From Heterobasidion occidentale (lineage: Eukaryota > Basidiomycota > Agaricomycetes > Russulales > Bondarzewiaceae): a DNA stretch of 64,000 bases. A program made the translations under genes and the position numbers. The stretch is from contig JBCAQO010000001.1 of assembly GCA_039111635.1 (NCBI GenBank), forward strand, positions 310,001-374,000, written 5' to 3'. The notes beneath the pieces were generated by a model. The model saw nothing but the letters and a program-made list of their open reading frames with translations, had not been told where the DNA came from and searched no databases. The stretch's first letter is position 1, and the number at the start of each line of letters is the position of its first letter. Below are positions 34,388-45,230 of this stretch, one piece after another.

Positions 34388-35220
34388 TGTTAGGACCGCG
34401 TCCTAACACGTGCTTCGCACGTGAATGGATGGGCTGGTCAAGTGCTTCGGACTTGTTACAGACTCGGACCGCTTTCCATGACTCCTTACCATTTACATGC
34501 TGATGCGTGAACGCTGACTTCTAGTCCTGATTCTTGATGTGGACAGACATTGGTTCCTGACCCCCGTTCCTGGTTCTTGATCGATCGAAGATGTGGATGG
34601 ACATTAGTGATCGGATTACTATATTTGGATACATGGCAGGTCGATGAGGCATTCTAGCTTACGGATCTCGATCGTTGACTTCGGTACCTGAGAAGCGCAC
34701 GGACCAGATCTTGATCCTGCCCTAGACACTTTCTGTACGTAAATAGCCGAGATGAGCTTCTAAGAAGCTCAGCTCGTTCACCTGTAATACACTCGATCTC
34801 TGCACTGCACCGGCGTCTGGCTACCTTCTTAGCCCACGCTTCGTGATCTCTGTCAGATCTGGAGAAACTCTTTGCACGGTCTGACGAAGCACTGGACTCG
34901 TCTCCCTTCCCTCCCCTCCCTCTACTCATCCGCTTCTATACCGGGCTAGCTGCCTACCGCGTTCTCAGTTGGACACCCCCTCGTGTCATCTGTTGGACAG
35001 GAGAAGATCATCCGGTTCCTCCTCATCATCGAGAAGACCTCGAAGATCACCTTCTCAATCTCTTCGAGAACAAAGCCGACAGCGACCCCGAGTTCCTCGA
35101 AAGAGCCCAAAGACGATCCATCGTCTTCATCCATTGGAGTCTACGACTATACGAACCAGTGGAGGTTTAGCCTAGGGACCCTTCGTGCATCGGTGCACGT
35201 GATAGGTCTCCGACCTAACA
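34388..35220 (+). repeat. 3' LTR of the gypsy element, 833 bp
   Basis: Begins TGTTAGG and ends CCTAACA, the TG...CA inverted ends expected of an LTR, right after a polypurine tract. Each end carries two perfect hairpins: TGTTAGGAC / GTCCTAACA and CACGTGC / GCACGTG at the left, CGTGCA / TGCACG and TAGGTC / GACCTA at the right. The 5' partner is not in the window, so identity between LTRs and a target-site duplication cannot be tested. Confidence 0.8.
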
Positions 35221-36050
35221 CCTAGGTCTTGCTCCAGGGTGTGTGAAGTAACACTCTCCGGTGGGGGTCTATGCCACCGATGAGGGTTGTGAGGAAGAGT
35301 GTGGCAGCAAGCAAAGTGTGGTGCAAGGTAGGGGCAAAAGCGAGTCTATTCTAGTGTTACGAACTGCTCGTTCGATAACCCAAGAGTAACAGGTTCTTCC
35401 CTAGGTCGCACGATAGACTGAGTGGTGGGGACGGTCTCAACTGTATCAGGCTGTGATACAGGAAGGTTCAATGATTATTCTACCGTAGGAAGACGGTAGG
35501 GAACGAAGGTAGCAGTAGGAAGACTGCTACTGAACGAGGATGTTCGTGTAGGAAGACACGAACGGAACCAGGTACACAGTAGGAAGACTGTGTAAGAACG
35601 AGAAGAATAGACTGAAGATCCTCAGCCTATTCTATGGGCCTTATATACTGTATAGGGTCTAGGGTAAGAGTCCGTGTGCTTCTCCGGGTACCCATCCCAG
35701 GAGAGCTGTGGTCGCCGTCTTTCTCAGCCGGCGCCTACTCTTGTACTTCTCCAGTCGCACCTATCCATCCTGGTGCGACGAGGTGCTTACCCATAAGCCC
35801 TAAGCCCATGGCATGTGAATGCCTGTCTTATCAATCCGCTGCATCATTGACCCTTCCCATATATCCTATACCGATGTCTTGAGGAAACCATCGGTTCAGT
35901 CGGACCGTAAGGACATCCAAATACCTTGATGTACGCTCCATGGTGGAGCCGCCTAGCATGTGATGCTTGAACCATCGGATAGACCAGCCCCGACGGGCCC
36001 CGATCGGTCAAGTCATAACAGAAGCCAGGGCATAGGATAGCTGATTGCCT
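35221..36050 (+). other. Hairpin-dense region after the LTR
   Basis: No gene. Perfect inverted repeats occur at 35441-35461 (CTGTATCA / TGATACAG), 35480-35594 (four-hairpin array, separate entry), 35754-35779 (GTCGCACC / GGTGCGAC), 35870-35895 (ACCGATG / CATCGGT), 35935-35949 (GCTCCA / TGGAGC) and 35955-35967 (AGCAT / ATGCT). It precedes remains of a second gypsy coding region and may be that element's leader. Confidence 0.6.
35480..35594 (+). repeat. Array of four hairpins with an identical 8-base loop and covarying stems
   Basis: Stems 35480-35485/35494-35499 (CTACCG/CGGTAG), 35509-35515/35524-35530 (GTAGCAG/CTGCTAC), 35542-35548/35557-35563 (GTTCGTG/CACGAAC) and 35573-35579/35588-35594 (TACACAG/CTGTGTA). 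Every loop is TAGGAAGA and every closing pair is G-C. Spacers are 9-11 bases, mostly GAACGA-like. Stem sequences differ while pairing is kept. Confidence 0.85.
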
Positions 36051-36061
36051 GTCTCCGCGTA

Positions 36062-36925
36062 GAAGCATTCAACCGCCTCGAGGATATCCACGCAGACCGA
36101 TGCGAGGAAGAGGTAGAAGAACTCGCGCTACAGACTTGGAGGATGAAGACGAGCAAGAATCCCCGCTGGGAGACGATGCGGGACTTCATAGAGGTTTGGA
36201 GGAGGGGAGTTCTCATGGCCACCACTGTCGGATACCACAACCTAGTCATCTGGTGGAACGTAAGGACCCTTCCGCAGGGAGTGGAGGACCACGCCAGAGC
36301 AATGGAGAGCACTACGTACTGCCTAACGGACGACGAGGCAACGGACTCGTCCGTGATATTAATGGCGTCCAAGTGCTCTTCAGAGAAGTAGGGGAGGTCA
36401 AGGCCAAACAGATGTTGACGGATCTAGCAGAGGATTTTTCCTGACCTCTCCTTCACCAGCTGAAGAGAGGGGGTTGAGGAAACCTGAGTATGAGTCCCCG
36501 TCATGTATTCAAATTGGAGCAATAAACAGCCACATCATTACCCCCATTTGACTTCACGTACGACTAACAACTCGGGGAAGAAGCGCTGGAGCCAGAGCTG
36601 CCATCGACTCAGTGTACGAAGGAATTTTGGTGAACGAGAAATGGGTACAAAGTCATAACCTTCCAACCTACCCCTTAAACCGCCCTATCCGCATTCACAA
36701 CATCGATGACATCATCAACAAGGCAGGCCTTATTCGACGATGCCTAGACGCGAATCTTACCGTCAAGGACAGACGGGGGAGAACCCACACTGAACGCGTC
36801 CAGATGTTCATCTTGTCACGGTGTTGCAAGGATGAAGAGGGAAAGTGGAGGTTCTCTTGCGAACTTGTTCGGTTGAATCGCTTGTGCTGCACAGGTTACA
36901 ATCCAACCTCGTATATGCTTCAAAA
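36062..36925 (+). pseudogene. Remnant of a second gypsy element (gag end and protease region)
   Basis: Frames at 36100-36444 give a charged Gag-like stretch ending VGEVKAKQMLTDLAEDFS. The frame from about 36,575 reads ARAAIDSVYEGILVNEKWVQ and then NLPTYPLNRPIRIHNIDDI, the layout of a gypsy aspartic protease after the active site, but the expected D-S-G is replaced by CSGARAAIDS-like sequence, so the catalytic triad looks damaged. Homology fades by about 36,925. It lies in the same orientation as the LTR at 34388-35220 and could use it as a 5' LTR. Confidence 0.45.
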
Positions 36926-37333
36926 GAATGTAACATTCCCGGATTAGTAGTAAATTGAGTGGCAGCTATTGAATCATGAGCAGAGATGAGATTAAAGTAT
37001 TTAGACATGCAACAGAAGCAAGGTGCTGCTGACGCAGTGCAGTGCTTCCCTGGTTTCGGAAAACAGCTGTAATGTGATTAATGTGATTGCCAGCATTTGC
37101 TGGCAAAAGTCGACAATTGCTGACGAAAGCTATTTAGTTGTTACGTGAATATATCGCTTGTCAAAAAAAAATGCCACTGTGACCCTATCACATGACCATC
37201 CCATTGAGAGTGGCTGCCATCGTTCAACCAACGTCTTGTCGCGCAACTATAACTCGTAACCCGAATTCATCTACTCGAGAACACTCTTCTGCATAAAAAC
37301 CATTCTAGCCGTCACACTGAACATCACAGTGCA
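36926..37333. other. Intergenic, nothing coding
   Basis: AT-rich. CATAAAA near 37,292 is about 40 bp before the next ATG and may serve as a TATA element. Confidence 0.4.
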
Positions 37334-39248
37334 ATGGGCATCACAGGATCCTTGCCATTCAGATGGTCAACACAGGGCGTGAGCGGTGTCGAGATGGGCT
37401 CCGCAGATTCCAAAGGTATGTCTCCGTCCATGCTGACTTTGATGTTACTCATTCAATTTCTTGTTTATAAAGATATTGGACATCACTCCGAAACATCCTA
37501 ACCTCGTGCCATCAGTCCCGATTTTAATCCCTTCCCGTGTATCGAGCAGTGCAGCGTCCGCAACGTTGATGGTCAAGTCCATTGAAGACGAGTTGCAGGT
37601 CAAAATCTGCATACATTATCAGTATGCTCGCGTCTTTCCGACTTTCTATTCTGTTCGCTAAATTATCAAAGATGTTGACAATGCTTACGAAGGCTCAAGA
37701 CACGCCAATTGTATTCGACGATCCATCGATTCGGGTATAAAACGATTAGGTCTCAAGCGCAGCAGAGGCTCTTCAACGTCAGATGTGGTCAATCCCAACT
37801 AAAAGGTGCAAGAGGGTAAGTCTACATACATTCCGAGTGCGCAGATCCCTTACAACCCAACGCAAATTCTAACTACCATACTTTTCAAGAGATGAATGAC
37901 CATTCAATTATACCCACTCCGCTCGCGACGAACAGCACGACCGTTCTTACGGAAACGCGTCCTCAAACTCTCGAACCAATCCCGCGATCAGCAACTTGGA
38001 ACACCAAGCGTTGCCTTGTGACAAATGAGGTCGCGTCGGAGGCCCCAGTCGAACCGTGTTACTTGCTAAATCAGCGTCTCTGGGAAAACAAAGAAATGGT
38101 ATGCCTGTTCCTCTGCCCCCAATTGGCAACACTATTGCTGACTCTCTTGTGCAGCTTACGCGTCTCGAATGGATGTGGGGGATGCAATACGATTCACTCG
38201 AGTTGGACACAGAAGCAAATAGAATCTATCGTATGCTTTACCGTTATATGTGCTTCAACTACCCCTGATTCTCTCCTCGATCTAGTCCGTCATGACCTAT
38301 TGGAATCATTTGATAGTAACCGCTGGCTACTCCTTCCTTCGCCAGAGATGGTAAACAAAATGTGGGATCGCCGTCAGAATTTTTATGAAGGATCCTACAA
38401 GCACACAGCAACAAACGAGTATCGAGACGGTTCGTTTCCTGTGGTTTTTCATTCCGTCGAAATTTCAGTCTCACCAGTCTATAGATCTATGAAGGTGCCG
38501 AAACCTTCGAATATCGGTTATTGCCATTGCGGCACGACCTTGATTCGATTCATCGATTCGATCAGCCAGATTTGACTGGAATGCAATCCCATCCAGGCAC
38601 CGAGAAACCCCCGATACAACATTCATATCCATTTGATACTCTACCGACTCTGGTTTCACGCGCAAAACCCCACTTCGTCATATGTGACTCTGCTGCCAAG
38701 CTTTATCATGAAATAACATCGGGGCATTCAGGACTTTCGCAGGTGGTTCGCTTACTTTGGCCGGTATCTGAGCGTGATGCCACTGTCATGCTTGCCTACG
38801 TGGAGCGCATTTATGGCACATGGCTGAGGTTCGAGCCGCCTTCGACATTTGCATCATCACCTCGTACTCCTCTTCGGTTACCTTCTCCTGACACATGTCC
38901 GAGGCTACCCATCCGACGCCACTTGCGTCCACAAACTTGTGTCCGACCGTGCTTTAGGAGCCGTTTGCATGGACCCCTTTGCTATGCTCTCGCTGTCGAA
39001 ACGGCGGCATTGATGGCGGATCCACCGACTCTGATAATGATGGAGACCTCGTCAGCCTTAGTCCATCAGAGGCTGCATCTGAGTATAGAGCATACCACCG
39101 ACATCTCTCTCACACGGTAAAACTGTGGCGATCATGTTGTTTAAAGGAAGTTAGGAAGCGAGGGAGATGGACATCGTGTGTGCTCAATGACGACCAGTTA
39201 GGAAGTTACGCGGAAGAGCGACCACGAAAGATTGGACGGACTGTATGA
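37334..39248 (+). CDS. HNH-like protein of a basidiomycete family, copy 1
   Basis: ATG at 37334 (MGITGSLPFRWSTQGVSG) with GT-AG introns. Family blocks: KRCLVTNEVASEAPVEPCYL, LTRLEWMWGMQYDSLELDTE, LVRHDLLESFDSNRWLLLP, then PFDTLPTLVSRAKPHFVI. The order C-L-V-T ... D-L-x-x-x-F-D ... L-x-P follows the HNH_2 pattern (zinc/metal-binding Cys, then Asp-Leu-His near a Phe-Asp). In this copy the two expected His positions are changed (CYLL; DLLESF), so nuclease activity is doubtful. The C-terminus, in another frame after about 38,980, is acidic then basic (DGGSTDSDNDGDLVS ... ERPRKIGRTV). It is followed by a paralogue at 39721. Confidence 0.5.
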
Positions 39249-39720
39249 TGTTTCATTTCGACAGTGGTGCAACATATACTCACCCATAGAATGGCAGATT
39301 TCTGTTTGTGATCTTCTGATGTAAATATAGTATAAAACACGCGTCTCAATCAAACTCCCACTAAGCGTTGCTCATTCAAAGCCGGATGTAGTCGTTGGAA
39401 TATCTTGCTCTTGAGACAAGTCTACACTTCTCAGTTTCCTGGCGTCCCTTCGCCACAAACATGGGCACCACATCTTGTGCCGTGTTCTGTCACCAGGTCA
39501 CATATGCCACATATGACCACCTCCACCTCCGAACACAGGTCCGGCCACATTGTTGTTCTGCCACAGCCCTAGCATGAGTCATCTTCCATTCGCCACTCTT
39601 TTGAATGGTTATAAAGCTCTTTGTCTCCTCCCTCCCTCCCTTACAACCCTTCTTGCCGCCTCGAACCCCATTTGCATAACCTCTTGTCTTTTCTACCCCC
39701 GGTTTTTTGGGCTGGACTCC
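39249..39720. other. Spacer between tandem paralogues, with TATA elements
   Basis: TATAAAA at 39331 and TATAAAG at 39610; the latter is about 110 bp before the ATG at 39721 and is the better promoter candidate. Nothing else recognised. Confidence 0.4.
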
Positions 39721-41420
39721 ATGCGCAAAGTTTTCTCCTTCACTCACCGACCCTCGGCCGCACAAAGTGAGCCTGCCACAGGCGAACCTTCCAATTCCAC
39801 CGGAAAAACGTCAGCCTACCATGCCAGCGTTTCTACTGAGGACAAAGCCGCTGCTACCGTCAAGGGCAAGGCTTCCAATAAGATCAAGGACAAGTCTGCC
39901 ACCAGTACGAAAAGAAAAGCCTCGACCAAGGGTAAAGCCTCGACCAAGGGTAAATCCTCGACCAAGGGTAAAGCCCCGACCAAGGGCAAAGCCTCTGCCA
40001 AGGGGGGCAAACTCTCGAACGATACGGAAGAAGACTCGATGCCGGAGGAGGAGACCTCAAACAGTGGCTTGGATGTTGACGTCCCACTTCGATCGCCATT
40101 CCCGACTAGAAATCGCAGCCGAATCTCTGGTCTCACCAATCTCAGAACGCTGTCAGAGGAACAAGATTTCGACGATATTCTTACCAGACGATGGAACACA
40201 TGACGAATTCGGAGGCTCTGTGTTTTTCGACGATGACGAGTACAATCCTAGACCACTGACTCCATTGAACAAGGAACAGATGATGGAACATATTCTACAA
40301 GGAGGTTCCATGCACTACAGCAGAACGATTCGTTCCGGGACTGACCCTTTTTCCAAGATTGTGGTTGATGCGTTGGATCCTCACCCTCATCAATGCCTCG
40401 TAACCAGGAACCTAGACTGGGAAGATGAGGTAGAGTATTGCCACTTTTTTGACCGGTCTGAGTACACAAATTATGCATTGGTGGGTCTTCTTTCTTGATC
40501 TTGATAGATACATTCACTAATGGCTATGTCATTGAAGCTTACGAGCCTTGAATACTCTCTGGGAATTGGTTACAAAAGGTTCAATATTGATGACGCTCGG
40601 AATATAGCCAGACGTAAGATGTTCGCACATCTCCTGTTTTATTCTTGTTCTCAACCGTATGATTAGTCCTCATCAACTTACATCGACGGCTAGACAAAAG
40701 GCGCATGATCGTACTCCCTACCATAGATATGGTCCGCCGCCTGAACGCTCACCAGCGTGGTGATGACATCCGCAAGGTATGTTGAATATAGATATTTTCG
40801 TTACATTCTTTGAAATTGTTGAGCAGATATATCGTGAAGGGGAGGTTTTCACGTACCATTTTTTCCCACTCCTTGGAGGACCAACCTCAAATATAACCCT
40901 ATACGACAGGACTGACAAGGGCGAGCATACTCCAGCACACGAAACTGCCACAGAGTCGCATCTATATCCGTTCCACACCCTGCCACCTCTCCAATCGCAT
41001 GTGGAACCGCATTACGTGGTCCTCAATGCTGCCAAAAAACTTCTTGACATTAGAGACACCGAAGATGAAGAGCAGCTGCTCGCTTCCATTCAGGCCGTCT
41101 ATAATGTGGAATCCCAAGTTGCTATTGAGCTTCTCACAGACATCGGTAACTTATACAGCAAGTGGCAACAAAAAGCACCAAAAGATTTCACACATCGCAA
41201 GACGAAGGATGCCGAGGAGGTCCGAGACGGGAAGACGGGAATGGAGGACTTGGGTGATGTCGGCACAAGTCCCGATCATATGGACTGGTCCCTCAAGGGT
41301 TTGCTCCGATTTGGAAAGCGTCAGCACAGCCCAACATCTTCAGAGAACAATCTAGTCACAAGGTACAAATCCTTGAAAAGCGCAGCAGGATCTGTGGCAA
41401 GCCGAAGCGTCCGCAAGTAA
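39721..41420 (+). CDS. HNH-like protein of a basidiomycete family, copy 2
   Basis: ATG at 39721 (MRKVFSFTHRPSAAQSE). The N-terminal part is a Lys-rich repeat (about six KASTKG units from an 18-bp repeat at 39,915-40,010), then acidic. An extra T near 40,180 is needed to be removed to continue into DDGTHDEFGGSVFFDDDEYN. Core blocks: HQCLVTRNLDWEDEVEYCHF, LEYSLGIGYKRFNIDDARN, LINLHRRLDKRRMIVLPTID, YPFHTLPPLQSHVEPHYVV. This copy keeps both His (CHFF; NLHRRLD) of the HNH_2-like pattern. Short introns (for example from 40,483) separate the blocks. Probably nuclear given the basic repeats; function unknown. Confidence 0.55.
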
Positions 41421-42151
41421 CTTACTTGTATAATGACCTGTTGTAGACCTACCCTTACTGCGGAGATCGTTCAAAATAATGAAAAAGGCGTGTGTCAGGA
41501 GCAGGACTGAACGCAAAATAGTCATTATACTTGACTAGCTATCCAAGATAAGACTTTGCCACCTAGGCTTACAGCGCTGCCACTAAGTGTTCGCATTGAT
41601 TGCTGAGACTGAACATGTTTCCTAGAGCCATCAATGAGAATGAGAAAAGCATATAGACTGTTGGACGAAGGAGAGAAAGATATGCAGGACAACCAGGAGA
41701 GCCACATCCATAACAATGGGCTTCGACAAAACAGGCCTAGATACTTACTTAAAAGCTATGTTGGTCCTGGAATTTTGGCCGATCTCACCGTGCTCGCTCC
41801 TGCCCAGTATGCTGTCTGGATCTCGAAGTCGAGGTCATTTTTTCCAAATCTCGGGCCTATCGTTATAAACCTAGCTGGCAAGCAACCGATCAATTTAGAC
41901 TTTTGGTCTCGTACACTCAGTACTGAATTGTGAATTTTTTCCGACGTTAATTTTTGGGATGTAAAGAGATGAGCGCTCATCCAAAAAAAATATCGTTCCT
42001 CTCGATGAGGGAGCTTACTGCATTGGGAGAAACGCAGCCTCTAAGCAAGACATCATGCTGGACAGATTCGATCAACGATATCTAGTGAACGAAGCAGAAA
42101 TCACCCGGAAGGAACAAGGTAAGTAGTCAGTCGCAGAGTGATCACGTATCA
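41421..42151. other. No gene recognised
   Basis: One open frame (41634-41933) has no recognisable content. This stretch separates the repeat-rich part from the conserved gene block. Confidence 0.4.
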
Positions 42152-44788
42152 TTATGTTGTTTCCATTTTCACATACTCCTCTGCCTTTCCAGTTGGGGCA
42201 TCTCCGTCCGCGTCATTCACACTCGCAGCTCTCTCTTCCCCAGCCCCCGTCGTGCTTGGCGCCAAAGTGTTTGAGCCATCTCCATTTGGACCCCGCGCAA
42301 TCCGCTCCTTCTCTGCCTTTTCCTCTTTCTCAATCTCCTGTGCAAGGAGGATGATGTCACCCGTTCCTATCTTCCCAAAATGCGCAAGGTATCGGTCGCG
42401 AGCAGTGCGCAGAGCAAGCCATGACCAACGGTGTTTGTTCTGTTCGGTGTTCATCGTTAAGTCTGACATAGACGATGCTGATAGATGGGAAACTTACCTC
42501 TTCGAGTTTGACGATCTGGTCGTCCGGGGGCAACGCAGGTTGGACTGGTGCAGGGGCGGGCGTCGCTGCAGGCATTGGAACGCTAGGGGCAGACGGCGCA
42601 GTGACTACTGGAGCAGGCGTCGGCGCGGGTGTTACGGGCGGTGGTAATGGCGCTTGCACAGGCGTTGGGGACGACATGGGGGCCGTATCGGGCCCCTTCG
42701 TCGGTTTCGGCGATGTTACAGGTTTGGCCGGAAGGGAAGGATGCAGAAGAGGATTCTGATCACTAGTTGAGGTAGCGATCCGAGCAGCATCCACAGCCGC
42801 TGGTGTTATAGGGACGATAGCTTCCTTGGTCTCAGAGACAGGATTCGCTGCCGCCGCGGTGGCTTTGGCGCGCGCTTGGGCAATACGCTCTGCTTGTCTT
42901 GCAAGCGCTTTCTTGCGCATTTCTATGCGGTTATCTTCCAACTTGACTTTCTTCACAAAGTCCTTCACATCTCCTGGTCTGTGAACGTTGATATGCTTAA
43001 TTATAGAGATACGTGATGGAATGATGGAGAAGATTAAGACGCACTGGAATGGTCGTTGAAGGTCTGACAAGTCCCTGTATCCCATCTCCCAAATCTCGGT
43101 CAAAGGCGCAGACCCAAGGACGTGCTCCCATTCCGGAGGTTCGACTCTCATTTTTTTCCTGGCCTCTCTAGTGGCCTCCTCCAACCCAACCTTCTTCCCA
43201 TCGACCTCTTGAGAGTAAGGTTCGCGATCAAATGGAGTACACATCTCGTTCTTCCAGCGAACCCAATTCTTCTCCCGCTCTAAGATTATGTGCACACTAT
43301 CCGCAAATGCCCTACCACCTGGTGTGGTCTGCTTGAGCTCATCAAGAGTTTTCGTGATGGTCTCTTGGACCCATTGTGCATCGGGTGGTTCGAGTGTGAA
43401 CTCGATTTGTAGAGAGCGGTTCCGAGGTGTCTGCCAGGATAGTTTGGCCGACTTTGTAAATGTGAGGAGATGAGTGAGAAGAATCAACAACTGAAAGAGG
43501 AATTGGCGGCGGAAATGAGTGTCGGCGACCTAATTTGATGACAGGCTTAGCATCATAGGGCATGAATTCAAAATCAATCGAACCTCAGGTCAAGCAGTTC
43601 AGGACTGGTCAAGAATTTCGCAAAGAAGTACTCGTTACTAGGGGTTCTTCACCGCATCAGCTTCGCGTTTTCGCTTGAGGGAGCAGCCGGCTGAACCATG
43701 TGAACGGTTGCCCATGAGCGTCCTTTCTTTGGCACTCGCCTCTTTGATGATGGGCATGACTTTGATGACTGCGTCTTTGAATTCTGCGAAAGTCTCGGGG
43801 GCTGAAAAAAGAGGGGGCCGCGAGAAGGGGAGCTGGAGAGACCAGAATGTGTTGTAGAATTCTTGTGGCAGAGATAGTCAGCCTGGAGACATCAAACGAG
43901 CTTTTCACTAAACAATCACCTTCTTTCTTCTCACTCTTCTTATCCGCAAGCTTCGAGGGAGATGAGGGAGCTTTCTGGGAGTCAGGCTTGAGCTCATCGA
44001 CTTGCATTGCGTCCGGCTCTGCCTTCTCGTCGACGTCTGGAGGAGCTTCGGTCTGCTCTTTCTTCTCATCCTTCGCTTTCAGCTGAACCCTTCCCATATT
44101 GGCCCATACTCTCCACGCAAGTTGACACCACTCCTCTCTCCAAGTGGGAACACGCCGCTCAAGAACGTCAAGATTCGACCACAAAAGATGGTATTCGACC
44201 CATCTTCGATAGTCGACGGAGAAGATCATTGAGAGTGCGAAGAAGGACCAGAGCCTTGCCCTTTTGAGGCACCATGCCCTGGGTGAGCCGGGCAGCTCGA
44301 GATTCGATCCACGAGAAGACGTGTGAACATGACGGGATGGTCTGGGTTTCCAACAAGTCTTGAAGAGTTGTAAGAGGGAATGATGGTTCACAGGCATCTG
44401 CAGGAATGGGGCATGGTCAGGTTATCATATCACTGCGTACAAAAGTTGGCTAACCGTGCTCTGTGAACGTGAGGACCAGATCCAACCTGACCACCAATTC
44501 GCGATAGTAGTTCGTTTCCGGATCGTTCAACGCCGCTCCTTCATTGGCCTATAGCTATGCTATCAGTTTGTACTAATAAAATGCAAAGAACACGCGACGC
44601 ACAGCCAAAGCGAATATCTCATTCTTCAACGCGTACTCCCACTGGCTCTTTCGAATGTCAGGAGTACTCCTGGACGGTGTTTCTTCTAGCGTTTTACGAA
44701 CAAGATGTTCTAGCGTACTAGTATCGACCGGTGGCGAAGGTAGTTGTTTCAGAAGAGACGAAAGAGCCTGTTCGGTTGAGGTTATCAT
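42152..44788 (-). CDS. THOC1: THO complex subunit 1 (Hpr1/THOC1)
   Basis: THO couples transcription to mRNA packaging and export in the nucleus. Minus-strand exons start at ATG 44788 ([19 protein letters not shown]). Blocks include [93 protein letters not shown] frames, [12 protein letters not shown] being an overlap frame, then [19 protein letters not shown], the clearest family signature. A basic helix ([20 protein letters not shown]), a Pro/Ala-rich linker and a C-terminal [20 protein letters not shown] follow, ending at 42152. Two single-base losses (AAAA at 44183-44186, CCC at 44088-44090, plus strand) break the frame; in a probably essential gene these are more likely sequence errors. 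It is divergent from the gene at 44893. Confidence 0.85.
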
Positions 44789-44892
44789 AGCGGAGGGAGT
44801 CTACTAGAGGTGTCCTTCACGTGTGGCGCGGTCCTCTTGTTAGGATCACTTCCTTTTAGGCCAATGCCATCAAGGTCACTCGTCACTCCATC
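44789..44892. promoter_or_regulatory. Short bidirectional promoter
   Basis: Only 104 bp separate the divergent ATGs of THOC1 (44788, minus) and the gene at 44893 (plus), so they must share promoter sequence. Confidence 0.5.
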
Positions 44893-45230
44893 ATGTCTAC
44901 CAGCGGCAGCCCGAATGCCAATGGAAAGCCCTCACGAAACGAAACATCAATTGTCAATGATGCAACTCTTGAATCCAATCTCAATTTCCTTTCGTCGTTA
45001 CTATCTAAAGAGGGCAAAGATGACAATGCGCGGACGTGGATGTCGCCGCCCTCTTGCGGCAGCTTGAGACAGCTGATGGCGTCGCGCAGGGTGTAGAAAA
45101 TCGTATCGACGGGATATTGGGAAGTTTGGACGCATTGCTGGACTCTTTACAACCTGATGGCGCGGAAGGTCAACCGGTTACAGGCGATGCCAAAGAGCAG
45201 GATGGCGTAAAGGCACTGAAGGGAGAATGA
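44893..45230 (+). CDS. Small helical protein of unknown function, about 112 aa
   Basis: ATG at 44893 (MSTSGSPNANGKPSRNETS). The reading changes frame at GG 45038-45039; adding one G gives a continuous protein with LESNLNFLSSLLSKEGKDD, then DVAALLRQLETADGVAQGVE and RIDGILGSLDALLDSLQ. The heptad-like spacing of Leu and Ile suggests a coiled coil of about 45 residues; the tail is acidic. No family assigned. Small coiled-coil subunits of trafficking or kinetochore complexes look like this, but nothing specific supports that. Single exon. Confidence 0.55.

Larger units (their letters stand above)
29309..35220 (+). mobile_element. Ty3/gypsy chromodomain LTR retrotransposon, 5' part missing
   Basis: Order on the plus strand: reverse transcriptase, RNase H, zinc-binding H2C2, integrase and chromodomain (to 32511), a TATA box (32646), a zinc-knuckle ORF (32704/32770-34374), a polypurine tract (34373-34384) and an 833-bp 3' LTR (34388-35220). 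The 5' LTR, gag and protease lie beyond the gap. After allowing for single-base homopolymer losses the pol frame has no in-frame stop, suggesting a recent copy. Confidence 0.9.
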
